A program made the position numbers and the translations under genes. Source: DATBVX01 sp035263105 (GTDB lineage: Bacteria; Pseudomonadota; Gammaproteobacteria; Steroidobacterales; Steroidobacteraceae). From it: a stretch of 13,828 nucleotides of DNA. This document shows positions 6,840 to 13,828 of the stretch, piece after piece. The DNA is taken from assembly GCA_035263105.1 (NCBI GenBank), contig DATFRO010000110.1, positions 1 through 13,828 on the forward strand, written 5' to 3'. The notes under the pieces were generated by a model, which ran no database searches, was not told the DNA's origin, and saw only the letters and a program-made list of their open reading frames with translations. How positions within the stretch are numbered: the stretch's first letter is position 1; each line of letters opens with the position of its first letter.

Positions 6840-7826
6840 ATCAAACTCGCGACGCTGAAAGACTCGACGCGCGACGGCCTGCTGGTCGTGGTGAGCCGCG
6901 ACCTGCAATGGGCCGTCGCCGCCGCCGGCATTGCGCGTTCGCTCCAGGCAGCGCTCGATGACTGGGCGCGCTGCGCGCCGCGGCTCGAGCAGCTCGCGCG
7001 CACGCTCGAGGGCGGCATGCCGAACGCGTTCGCGTTCGACCCGACGCGCGTCGCGTCGCCACTGCCGCGCGCCTACCAGTGGGCCGATGGCAGCGCGTAC
7101 GTCAATCACGTGGAGCTGGTTCGCAAGGCGCGCGGCGCCGAGATGCCACCGTCCTTCTGGACCGACCCGCTCATCTACCAGGGCGGCTCCGACGATTTCC
7201 TCGGGCCGACCGAGGATGCGCCGTTCGCGAGCGAAGAGTTCGGCATCGATCTCGAGGCGGAGGTCGCGGTCATCACCGACGATGTGCCGATGGGCGCCTC
7301 GGCCGAGAACGCACGCCGCCACATCAAGCTCCTGATGCTGGTGAACGACTGGTCGCTCCGGAACCTGATCCCGGCGGAGCTCGCCAAGGGATTCGGCTTC
7401 TACCAGTCGAAGCCCGCCACCGCGTTCTCGCCGGTGGCACTGACGCCCGACGAGCTCGGCGCGGCGTGGGATGGCGGCAAAATCAATCTCCCGCTGGTGA
7501 GCCAGGTCAACGGGCAGGTCCTCGGTCGACCCAATGCCGGCATCGACATGACCTTCGATTTCCCGCACCTCGTCGCGCATGCAGCCCGCACCCGCAACCT
7601 TCGCGCCGGCACGGTGATCGGCTCCGGCACCGTGTCCAACTACGACCGCACCCAGGGCTCGAGCTGCCTCGCGGAAAAGCGCACGTTGGAGCAGCTCGCC
7701 GACGGCCGCATCCGAACGCCATTCCTGCACTTCGGCGACCGGGTGCGCATCGAGATGTTCGATTCGCAGGGCCGGACCCTCTTCGGGGCCATCGACCAGC
7801 GCGTCGTCCACGCGCCGGGCGCCTGA
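6840..7826 (+). CDS. Fumarylacetoacetate hydrolase family protein (apparent ATC start)
   Basis: Fumarylacetoacetase splits fumarylacetoacetate into fumarate and acetoacetate, the last step of homogentisate breakdown. Counting the ATC at 6840 as residue 1 gives 328 residues, matching the usual length and the familiar opening (M)KLATLKDxxRDGxLVVVSRDL. Metal ligands of the FAH fold are visible as E139 and E141 (FGIDLEAEVAVI) and D170 (LMLVNDWSLRN); GFGFYQSKPATAFSP (184-198) and GTVIGSGTVSNYD (257-269) are other family blocks. An ideal GAGGAG sits six bases before the ATC. The nearest canonical in-frame starts are an ATG at 6756, which would add 28 unrelated residues and overlap the dioxygenase gene by 74 bases, and GTGs near 6885 that would remove conserved residues. 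The ATC may be a real rare start, a mutated ATG, or a sequencing error. Membership of the family is secure; substrate is inferred from the neighbour. Confidence 0.88.
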   Translation: MKLATLKDSTRDGLLVVVSRDLQWAVAAAGIARSLQAALDDWARCAPRLEQLARTLEGGMPNAFAFDPTRVASPLPRAYQWADGSAYVNHVELVRKARGAEMPPSFWTDPLIYQGGSDDFLGPTEDAPFASEEFGIDLEAEVAVITDDVPMGASAENARRHIKLLMLVNDWSLRNLIPAELAKGFGFYQSKPATAFSPVALTPDELGAAWDGGKINLPLVSQVNGQVLGRPNAGIDMTFDFPHLVAHAARTRNLRAGTVIGSGTVSNYDRTQGSSCLAEKRTLEQLADGRIRTPFLHFGDRVRIEMFDSQGRTLFGAIDQRVVHAPGA

Positions 7827-7892
7827 GGAGCCAGATCGAGTAGCCAGCACCGATCGCGGCGTGCAAACTCGCGCCTTCGCCGGAGAAATCCC

Positions 7893-8552
7893 ATGGCAGA
7901 AACCATCGAGCTGTCGGCCCCCGACGGTCATCGCTTCAGCGCTTACCAGGCGGAGCCCGCCGGCAAGCCCCGTGGGGCCCTGGTGATCATCCAGGAGATC
8001 TTCGGCATCACGCAGCACATGTGCGAAGTCGCCGATCAATACGCGGCGCAGGGTTACACGAGCATCGTGCCCGCGATGTTCGACCGGGTGCGGCCGGGCA
8101 TCGTGCTCGATTACTCGCAGATGCAGGAGGGCGTCGAGACGATGATGCAGCTCAAGCCCTCGCAGACACTCCTCGACATGGGCGCGGCCGTCGAAGCCGC
8201 CGCTGCCGTCGGCAAGACCGGCCTCGTTGGCTACTGCTGGGGCGGCACGATGGCGTACGTCGCGGCCTGCAAGCTGCCGATCAGCGCGGCGGTTTCCTAC
8301 TACGGCGGGCGCATCATGCAGTACGCCGATCGCAAGCCGCGCTGCCCGGTCATGTACCACTTCGGTGAGCGCGACCAATCGATCCCGATGGGCACGGTCG
8401 AGAAGGTCAAGGAACTGCACCCGGACGGCATCTTTTACACGTACCCGGCGGGACACGGGTTCAACTGCAACGCGCGCGCCAGCTACGAGCCCGAGAGCGC
8501 GCGGCTCGCGTTCGAGCGCTCGCTCGAGTTCCTGCGCACCAACATCGGGTAA
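7893..8552 (+). CDS. Dienelactone hydrolase family protein
   Basis: This 219-residue cytoplasmic alpha/beta-hydrolase has the complete dienelactone hydrolase triad: C115 in GYCWGG, D161 in GERDQSIP and H188 in PAGHGF, plus E36 in QEIFG, the glutamate that modulates the cysteine in the Pseudomonas enzyme. Classical members hydrolyse dienelactone to maleylacetate in chlorocatechol degradation, but many homologues act on other esters or lactones. The ATG at 7893 has GGAG at 7882-7885. It follows the FAH-family gene by 66 bases and precedes the gabD-like gene by 18. In this operon it might hydrolyse a lactone formed from a ring-cleavage product or an ester of the starting aromatic; both are speculation. 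No chlorocatechol dioxygenase, cycloisomerase or maleylacetate reductase is nearby, which argues against the classical role. Confidence 0.93.
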   Translation: MAETIELSAPDGHRFSAYQAEPAGKPRGALVIIQEIFGITQHMCEVADQYAAQGYTSIVPAMFDRVRPGIVLDYSQMQEGVETMMQLKPSQTLLDMGAAVEAAAAVGKTGLVGYCWGGTMAYVAACKLPISAAVSYYGGRIMQYADRKPRCPVMYHFGERDQSIPMGTVEKVKELHPDGIFYTYPAGHGFNCNARASYEPESARLAFERSLEFLRTNIG

Positions 8553-8570
8553 TTCTTCGAGGCGACGACC

Positions 8571-10028
8571 ATGCAGCTCAAGGACAGCAAGCTCTTTCAC
8601 CAGCAGGGTTACATCGACGGCAGCTGGTCGGACGCGGGCAGCCGCGCGACCGTCGACGTCATGAACCCGGCGACGCAACAGAAGCTCGGCACGGTGCCGA
8701 ACATGGGCGCCACCGAGACGCGCCGCGCGATCGAAGCCGCGCACGCGGCGTTTCCGGCGTGGGCCGCGAAGACCGCCAAGGAACGCTCCGTCATCCTCAA
8801 GCGCTGGCACGACCTGATGATGGCGAACCAGGAAGATCTCGCGACGCTGATGACCGCCGAGCAGGGCAAGCCCCTCGCGGAAGCGAAAGGCGAGATCGCT
8901 TATGCCGCATCGTTCCTCGAGTGGTTCGCCGAAGAAGGCAAGCGCCTCTACGGCGATGTGATTCCGGGCCATCAGCCCGACAAGCGCATCCTGGTGCTGC
9001 GCCAGCCGATCGGTGTGGTCGCCGCGATCACGCCGTGGAATTTCCCGGCGGCCATGATCACGCGCAAGGCGGGCCCCGCGCTCGCCGCCGGCTGCACGAT
9101 GGTGTGCAAGCCCGCGACGCAAACCCCGTACTCCGCGCTCGCGATGGCGGAGCTGGCGGAGCGCGCGGGCGTGCCGAAGGGCGTGCTCAATATCGTCACG
9201 GGCTCGGCGAGCGAGATCGGCGGTGAGATGACCTCAAACCCGATCGTGCGCAAGCTCACCTTCACGGGCTCGACCGAGGTCGGCAAGAAGCTCATGGTCC
9301 AGTGCGCCGCGACGATGAAGAAGATGTCGCTCGAGCTCGGCGGCAACGCGCCGTTCATCGTGTTCGACGATGCGGATCTCGACGCCGCGGTGCAGGGCGC
9401 GATCGCCAGCAAGTATCGCAACACCGGCCAGACCTGCGTGTGCGCGAACCGCATTCTGGTGCAGGACGGCGTGTACGAAGCATTTGCAGGCAAGCTCGTC
9501 GATGCGGTGGCGCTGCTGCGCATCGGCGACGGCCTCAAGGGCGCGACCGACCAGGGACCGCTGATCGACATGAAAGCGGTCGCCAAGGTCGAAGAGCACA
9601 TCGCGGATGCGCTCAAGAAAGGCGCTTCGGTGGTCACGGGCGGCAAACGGCATGCGCTCGGCGGAACCTTCTTCCAGCCGACCGTGCTCACCAACGTGAA
9701 GCCCGACATGATGGTCGCGCGCGAAGAAACCTTCGGCCCGATCGCGCCGCTCTTCCGCTTCAAGACCGAATCGGAAGCGATCCGCATGGCGAACGACACC
9801 GAGTTCGGGCTCGCCGCATATTTCTACACGCGCGACCTCGCGCGCTCGTGGCGCGTCTCGGAAGGACTCGAGTACGGCATCGTCGGGCTCAACACCGGCA
9901 TCATCTCGACCGAAGTCGCGCCGTTCGGCGGCATGAAGGAATCCGGCGTCGGCCGTGAAGGCTCGAAGTACGGCATCCAGGACTACGCCGAGATCAAGTA
10001 TGTCTGCGTGGGTGGCGTCACTGCGTGA
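8571..10028 (+). CDS. gabD: NAD(P)-dependent succinate-semialdehyde dehydrogenase
   Basis: The 485-residue protein follows E. coli GabD (about 480 residues) closely along its whole length, including EQGKPLAEAKGEIAYAASF (97-115), ITPWNFPAAMITRKAGPALA (153-172), LELGGNAPFIVFDDADLD (254-271) and the ending GREGSKYGIQDYAEIKY. It oxidises succinate semialdehyde to succinate. The general base is E255, the catalytic cysteine C289 in GQTCVCANR, with a second cysteine at 291 as in other SSADHs; N157 and K180 are the usual oxyanion and cofactor residues, and FTGSTEVG (231-238) lies in the coenzyme fold. The ATG at 8571 has GAGGCG at 8559-8564. Placed fourth in a ring-cleavage operon, it could oxidise an aldehyde product of that pathway or serve 4-aminobutyrate breakdown; no gabT neighbour is present. 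The family call is secure, the physiological substrate less so. Confidence 0.95.
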   Translation: MQLKDSKLFHQQGYIDGSWSDAGSRATVDVMNPATQQKLGTVPNMGATETRRAIEAAHAAFPAWAAKTAKERSVILKRWHDLMMANQEDLATLMTAEQGKPLAEAKGEIAYAASFLEWFAEEGKRLYGDVIPGHQPDKRILVLRQPIGVVAAITPWNFPAAMITRKAGPALAAGCTMVCKPATQTPYSALAMAELAERAGVPKGVLNIVTGSASEIGGEMTSNPIVRKLTFTGSTEVGKKLMVQCAATMKKMSLELGGNAPFIVFDDADLDAAVQGAIASKYRNTGQTCVCANRILVQDGVYEAFAGKLVDAVALLRIGDGLKGATDQGPLIDMKAVAKVEEHIADALKKGASVVTGGKRHALGGTFFQPTVLTNVKPDMMVAREETFGPIAPLFRFKTESEAIRMANDTEFGLAAYFYTRDLARSWRVSEGLEYGIVGLNTGIISTEVAPFGGMKESGVGREGSKYGIQDYAEIKYVCVGGVTA

Positions 10029-11335
10029 GCGTGGCTGGGGAGCCCGGGAACGCCAGCGCGCCTGATACTGCCGGCGCACCTGACGCTGCCGAACCGGCTG
10101 ACGCCGCCAACGCACCTGGCAGCCCGACCCAGCGCGCGCTGACGCTGCCACCGCGGTCCCTGGTGGGGCTGCTCGCCGCGATCACCGCGGTCGGGCCCGG
10201 CTCGGTCAACATCTATCTGCCGGCACTGCCCGTGCTGCGCGAACACTTCGCGACCGACGTCGCGCAGGTGCAGCTCACGATCAGCATGGCGCTGCTCGCC
10301 TTCTCGGTGGGGCTGCTCGTGCACGGGCCGCTGTCGGATCGCTTCGGGCGCCGGCCGATCATCCTGATCGGTCTTTGCATCTTCAGTCTCGGCTCACTGA
10401 TGTGCCTTCTCGCGCCGAATCTGCCGTGGCTGATCGTCGGTCGCGCGATCCAGGCGTACGGCACTTCGGCCGGCGTGATCGTGTCGCGCGCCATCGTCAA
10501 CGACCTGTACCCGCGCGAGAAGATGGCGCGCATGATCGCCTGGCTCACGATGGTGACGGTGATCGCACCGACGCTCGCGCCGTGGCTCGGCGGCAAGCTC
10601 ATCGTGAGCGCCGGCTGGCACAGCGTCTTCGTGCTGCTGCTCGTCGTGGGCCTGGTGATCCTGTTCGCGGCGTGGCGCTGGCTGCCGGAGACGCGCGCCC
10701 CGCGGCCTGCACATCTTGAACACACCTCGGTCAGAGCGGAGGCCGGAGCGCTGCTGCGCCAGGGCGCCTTCATGGGCTATTCGTTCCAGGGCGCGGTCAT
10801 CTTCGCCGTGTTCTTCGTGTTCGTCGCGACCATGCCGTACGTCATGGTGACGGTGTTTCATCGGCCGCCCACCGAGTTCGGCACCTACTACCTGCTGGTC
10901 GCGAGCGGCTACTTCCTCGGCAACTGGCGAGTCACGCGCCATCGCGGACAGGCGGGAGTGCAGCGGCTCGTCACGAGTGGCGTGCTGATCTCGACGGCCG
11001 GTGCGGCGACCGCGCTCATCGCCGTCGCGCTCGGGGCGCAAAATCCTTTGTGGATCTTCGCGCCGGTCGCGGTGATGACGTTCGGCCAGGGGCTCACGCT
11101 CCCGAACGTCACCGCGAGCGCCGTGAGTCTCGCGCGTCAACATGCTGGTACGTCTTCGAGCCTGCTCGGCTTCATCCAGCAGGTGCTCGGCGCGATCTGC
11201 GTGCAATGGATCGGCACCTTCCCGGTCGACACGCCGTACCCGGTGCTGATTTTCTGCCTCTCGATGTGCATCGCAGCCGCGCTGCTCTGGTTCCTGATGT
11301 CACGCTCTCTTCGGCCGATGCCGCAGAGCGGCTGA
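10025..11335 (+). CDS. MFS transporter, Bcr/CflA family drug-efflux type
   Basis: The 436-residue protein has about twelve hydrophobic segments and major facilitator landmarks: YLPALPVLREHF (64-75) in the first helix region, motif A GPLSDRFGRRPI (101-112), GRAIQAYGTSAGVIVSRAIVNDLY (139-162) and WLPET (219-223) ending the N-terminal half. These match the Bcr/CflA branch, proton-coupled exporters of drugs and small metabolites. The GTG start at 10025 overlaps the gabD stop (GTGA), implying coupling; a GTG two codons later is an alternative. Before the first helix there is a cytoplasmic tail of about 44 residues rich in Pro, Ala and Asp, unusual for the family and built from an 18-bp repeat. Sharing an operon with ring-cleavage enzymes, it may move the aromatic substrate or expel toxic intermediates; direction and substrate are inferred. 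Confidence 0.92.
   Translation: MSVAGEPGNASAPDTAGAPDAAEPADAANAPGSPTQRALTLPPRSLVGLLAAITAVGPGSVNIYLPALPVLREHFATDVAQVQLTISMALLAFSVGLLVHGPLSDRFGRRPIILIGLCIFSLGSLMCLLAPNLPWLIVGRAIQAYGTSAGVIVSRAIVNDLYPREKMARMIAWLTMVTVIAPTLAPWLGGKLIVSAGWHSVFVLLLVVGLVILFAAWRWLPETRAPRPAHLEHTSVRAEAGALLRQGAFMGYSFQGAVIFAVFFVFVATMPYVMVTVFHRPPTEFGTYYLLVASGYFLGNWRVTRHRGQAGVQRLVTSGVLISTAGAATALIAVALGAQNPLWIFAPVAVMTFGQGLTLPNVTASAVSLARQHAGTSSSLLGFIQQVLGAICVQWIGTFPVDTPYPVLIFCLSMCIAAALLWFLMSRSLRPMPQSG
10061..10114 (+). repeat. Three 18-bp in-frame tandem repeats in the MFS N-terminal tail
   Basis: CTGATACTGCC, CTGACGCTGCC and CTGACGCCGCC begin at 10062, 10080 and 10098, exactly 18 bases apart, encoding PDTAGA, PDAAEP and ADAANA (residues 13-30). 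A fourth similar 11-mer at 10139 is out of register. This looks like a degenerate microsatellite-type expansion in a disordered tail. Confidence 0.7.
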
Positions 11336-11338
11336 TCT

Positions 11339-11356
11339 TTGTCACAGCCCTGTCAC
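11339..11356 (+). promoter_or_regulatory. Candidate Pho box upstream of hemH
   Basis: TTGTCAC, four bases (AGCC), then CTGTCAC form two heptamers with an 11-base period. This is the architecture of the PhoB recognition site (CTGTCAT-N4-CTGTCAT/C): the second repeat matches fully, the first at five of seven positions. The central four bases are GC-rich rather than AT-rich, which weakens the match. It lies 79 bases before the hemH ATG and just after the MFS stop. Possible -10 boxes downstream (TAGAGA at 11380, TATGGT at 11403) are poor. Confidence 0.4.
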
Positions 11357-11434
11357 GCCATCGGGCCGGGCGCAGCACATAGAGATGAGTGGCGCTTTTC
11401 GTTATGGTGCGGCCATGCACTGCATCTGCACGCC

Positions 11435-12436
11435 ATGCCGCGCTACCTGAGCCCACCCACAACGCCAGCGACTGCGCGCGTCGGTGTGCTGCTGGTGAAT
11501 CTCGGCAGCCCGAGCGCGCCGACGCCCAGTGCACTGCGACGCTTCCTGGCGCAGATGCTTTCCGATCCACGCCTGATCGAAACGCCGCGTGCGCTGTGGC
11601 TGCCCATTCTGCACGGCGTGATTTTGCGCATCCGTCCGCGCCGCAGCGCGAAGCTCTACCGGAAGATCTGGATGCCCGAAGGATCGCCGCTCATCGTCTA
11701 CGCGCATCGCCTGGCGCACGGTCTGCAGAACGCCCTCGCAGACATCGATGGCGGCGCGGCAGTCGCGGTCGGCATGTCCTACGGCGAGCCGTCAATCGCC
11801 GCGGGGCTGCAGTCGTTGCGCGAGCGCGGCGTCGAGCGTCTCATCGTGGTGCCGCTCTACCCGCAATACGCCGGCGTCACGACAGCATCGGTGTTCGACA
11901 GCGTTGCGGTCGAGCTCGGTCGCTGGCGCGTCGTGCCGGAAGTGCGCTTCATCCACGACTACCACGATGCACCCGACTACATCGAAGCGCTCAAGGCGAG
12001 CGTGCTCGAGCATTGGGAAAAGCACGGCCGCTCGCAGCAACTGCTGATGTCCTTCCACAGCATGCCGAAGAAGCTGTTCGAGAAAGGCGACCCGTACTAC
12101 ACGAGATGCCAGGAAACGGCGCGACTGCTGGCGCAGGCACTCGGTCTCGGTGAGAAGGAGTGGGGCTTCAGCTTCCAGTCACGCTTCGGCTACGAGGAAT
12201 GGCTGCAGCCCTACACCGCGGAAGTGGTGCGCGAGCGTGCGCAGAACGGCGTGCTCAAGTTGACCGTGATCTGCCCGGGGTTCTCGCTCGACTGCCTGGA
12301 GTCGCTCGAAGAGATCGCGATCACGGCGCGTGAATCGTTCCTCGAACACGGCGGCGAATCCTTCGACTACATCCCGGCGCTCAACGATCGCGCCGATCAT
12401 GTCGCAGTCCTGTCGCGCATCGTCCGTCATTCCTAG
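11435..12436 (+). CDS. hemH: Ferrochelatase (protohaem ferro-lyase)
   Basis: Ferrochelatase inserts Fe2+ into protoporphyrin IX, the final step of protohaem synthesis, at the cytoplasmic face of the membrane. From the ATG at 11435 the protein has 333 residues, typical for proteobacteria. Landmarks are VGVLLVNLGSPSAPTP (16-31), RKIWMPEGSPL (76-86), VVPLYPQYAGVTTAS (138-152), the catalytic histidine H208 in MSFHSMP, QSRFGYEEWLQPYT (248-261), and E289 in CPGFSLDCLESLEEI, the acidic residue paired with the histidine. The frame is open back to a TTG at 11339, but those 32 residues lack similarity to the family; MPRYLSPP is the natural start, although no Shine-Dalgarno precedes it. It is separated from the MFS gene by 99 bases containing a Pho-box-like repeat, so it likely has its own promoter. 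No other haem genes are visible. Confidence 0.95.
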   Translation: MPRYLSPPTTPATARVGVLLVNLGSPSAPTPSALRRFLAQMLSDPRLIETPRALWLPILHGVILRIRPRRSAKLYRKIWMPEGSPLIVYAHRLAHGLQNALADIDGGAAVAVGMSYGEPSIAAGLQSLRERGVERLIVVPLYPQYAGVTTASVFDSVAVELGRWRVVPEVRFIHDYHDAPDYIEALKASVLEHWEKHGRSQQLLMSFHSMPKKLFEKGDPYYTRCQETARLLAQALGLGEKEWGFSFQSRFGYEEWLQPYTAEVVRERAQNGVLKLTVICPGFSLDCLESLEEIAITARESFLEHGGESFDYIPALNDRADHVAVLSRIVRHS

Positions 12437-12466
12437 GTCACTCGACCGCAAGAACAGGGGGCTCGC

Positions 12467-13828
12467 TTGAGCGAATCCGAAAGGCTGGTGAATCAGAACT
12501 GGTGGATCACGACGCTCTCGGTCAAGCAGCACCGCTATTGCCCGCCGCTCACGCAGGACATCAAGTGCGATGTGCTGATCGTCGGCGGCGGATTCAGCGG
12601 CGTCAGCGCAGCGGCAGAGTTCCTGCGCAAGGGACTCAAGGTCGTGCTGATCGAGAAGAACATCATCGGCGGCAGCTCTTCGGGCCGCAGCGCCGGATTC
12701 CTCACCCCCGACAGTGAGCTGGAGCTCCACCAGCTGGTGCGCCGCTACGGCCAAAAGGCCGCGGCGGAGATCTGGGAGGCGCCGTGCCGCGGAATCGAGC
12801 GCATCGTCGGCAATATCCAGAAGCACGGCATCGAGTGCGGGTTGCTGCGGCAGGATTCGCTGTTCCTCGGTCTCGGAAAGGGCGGCGGCGAGGCGGTCGC
12901 CTCAGAGCGTGAATGCCGCGAGAGCGTCGGATTCACCGATCAGCGCACCTACGACGTCACTCAACTGCGCGGGATCCTCGGCGCGCAGGGATACACCGCC
13001 GGCATCCGGTACGGCGGGACCTACGGCGTCAATCCGCTGATGTGCCTGCAATCCTTCAAGGACCTGCTGATCGAGAACGGTATGCAGGTATTTGAGAGCA
13101 CGGCCATGAAGCGTCTCGAGGGTCACACCGCCTACACGCATGGCGGGAGCGTGACCGCGGACCAGATCATCATCGCCGTCGACAAGCTCAGCAACTCGAT
13201 CAGTCCGCTGGCGGCTGAGGCGTTCCATGCGCAGACGTTCCTCAGCGTCACCGAGCCCCTGACGGACCGCGAGCTACGCATCCTCTTTCCGTCCGGCGAA
13301 CAGATGCAGTGCTGGGACTCGAAGCTGGTGTATTCGTACTTCAGGCTCACGGGCGACAACCGCCTGCTGCTCGGCGGCGGCACTGCGGTCACGACTTACC
13401 TGAAGGACGCCTTCAACAATCCGCGCATCATCAGGCGAGTCATCAAGGATTTCAGGGATCACTTCCCGGAGCTGCAGGATCTCTCCTTCATCCAGTTCTG
13501 GCCCGGCCAGATCGACATGACGCGCGATCTGTTGCCGGTCATCGCCAGGCCGCCCGAGCAGCCGCATATGCGCTTCATCCTCGGATGCGTCGGGATCCCG
13601 TGGGCAGCCTTCTGCGGCAGCTTTGCGGCGCGGAATATTCTGGGCGAGGCCGACGAGGACTACGACAAATACTTCAACTATTTCTCGAACCAGCGGCGCT
13701 TCACCCTTCCGAGCGGACTGGCGAAGGTGATCGGCAAGCCGTTGCTGTTCTCTCTCGCCAACAGCTGGGCGAAGTTCTACCAGGTCGACACGCTGCGAAG
13801 TCGGGCTACGGAGGAGAAGGAGTTCTGA
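12467..13828 (+). CDS. FAD-dependent oxidoreductase, DAO family
   Basis: The 453-residue protein starts with a TTG at 12467, supported by AGGGGG five bases upstream (12456-12461). An FAD-binding Rossmann motif DVLIVGGGFSGVSAAAEFL spans residues 35-53, ended by the acidic E63 in VVLIEKN, followed by SSGRSAGFLTP (71-81), the region of DAO proteins that contacts the flavin (ASGRNGG in gamma-glutamylputrescine oxidase). The C-terminal GCVGIPWAAFCGSFAARNILG block is the expected second FAD-contact region. The family oxidises amines and amino acids; the closest general match I can name is the PuuB-like group, but the substrate cannot be assigned. It follows hemH by 30 bases and is probably cotranscribed. 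The stop codon is the last triplet of the window. Codons look slightly less GC-biased than in the genes to the left, but not enough to claim transfer. Confidence 0.88.
   Translation: MSESERLVNQNWWITTLSVKQHRYCPPLTQDIKCDVLIVGGGFSGVSAAAEFLRKGLKVVLIEKNIIGGSSSGRSAGFLTPDSELELHQLVRRYGQKAAAEIWEAPCRGIERIVGNIQKHGIECGLLRQDSLFLGLGKGGGEAVASERECRESVGFTDQRTYDVTQLRGILGAQGYTAGIRYGGTYGVNPLMCLQSFKDLLIENGMQVFESTAMKRLEGHTAYTHGGSVTADQIIIAVDKLSNSISPLAAEAFHAQTFLSVTEPLTDRELRILFPSGEQMQCWDSKLVYSYFRLTGDNRLLLGGGTAVTTYLKDAFNNPRIIRRVIKDFRDHFPELQDLSFIQFWPGQIDMTRDLLPVIARPPEQPHMRFILGCVGIPWAAFCGSFAARNILGEADEDYDKYFNYFSNQRRFTLPSGLAKVIGKPLLFSLANSWAKFYQVDTLRSRATEEKEF

Noticed and set aside
7827..7892. Possible terminator or riboswitch in the 66-base gap after the FAH gene
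   Set aside because: No strong stem-loop with a T-tract and no recognisable RNA motif; read-through is more likely.
6738..9122. A 794-codon open frame on the minus strand opposite the FAH, dienelactone hydrolase and gabD genes
   Set aside because: It is antisense to four genes with clear family motifs, is rich in Arg/His/Ala/Val in the way typical of antisense frames in GC-rich DNA, and shows no recognisable domain.
11339..11434. TTG start giving hemH a 32-residue extension
   Set aside because: The extra residues do not resemble ferrochelatase and the region holds the likely promoter. The MPRYLSPP start fits the family.
12467..13828. Horizontal acquisition of the FAD oxidoreductase gene
   Set aside because: The slightly lower GC bias is small by eye, and there are no flanking repeats, integrase or tRNA to support transfer.

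Overview
The window is dense, high-GC (roughly two-thirds G+C by eye) bacterial DNA with eleven protein genes, short gaps, and frequent GTG/TTG starts. The protein types fit the Pseudomonadota: an E. coli-like succinate-semialdehyde dehydrogenase, a proteobacterial ferrochelatase, a Bcr/CflA exporter, a NorM-type MATE pump and DUF885 paralogues. My best guess is a gammaproteobacterium of the Xanthomonadales/Steroidobacterales/Nevskiales kind, but a Burkholderiales origin cannot be excluded. I see no RNA genes, insertion sequences, CRISPR arrays or prophage genes, and no gene-free stretch longer than 300 bases.

Left arm, minus strand (1-3479): a three-gene unit read from right to left. It has a MATE-family efflux pump (3479-2100), a secreted DUF885 predicted metallopeptidase (2072-285) and a second secreted DUF885 paralogue that starts inside the stop codon of the first (ATGA overlap, 288) and runs off the left edge. 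The second one is easily missed because only 96 codons are present.

Centre, plus strand (3591-5589): a FadI-like long thiolase, then a DUF924 protein of unknown function. The 111-base gap 3480-3590 is the divergent promoter region between the two arms.

Catabolic operon, plus strand (5702-11335): a short-form homogentisate 1,2-dioxygenase family protein, a fumarylacetoacetate hydrolase family protein, a dienelactone hydrolase family protein, a GabD-type succinate-semialdehyde dehydrogenase and a Bcr/CflA MFS transporter. Gaps are 10, 66 and 18 bases, then a 4-base overlap. Upstream lies a 20-bp imperfect palindrome placed between plausible -35 and -10 boxes, as expected for a MarR-like repressor site. 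The first two enzymes fit ring cleavage and C-C hydrolysis of homogentisate to fumarate and acetoacetate. No maleylacetoacetate isomerase, 4-hydroxyphenylpyruvate dioxygenase or regulator gene is present, and the dienelactone hydrolase and aldehyde dehydrogenase are not standard members of that pathway, so the operon may have a different or extended substrate.

Right end, plus strand (11435-13828): ferrochelatase (last step of protohaem synthesis), preceded by a Pho-box-like direct repeat, then a DAO-family FAD-dependent oxidoreductase whose stop codon is the last base of the window.

I found no clear evidence of a wholly new system. The most interesting points are the atypical composition of the homogentisate-type operon, its candidate operator, and an apparent AUC start codon on the fumarylacetoacetate hydrolase gene.
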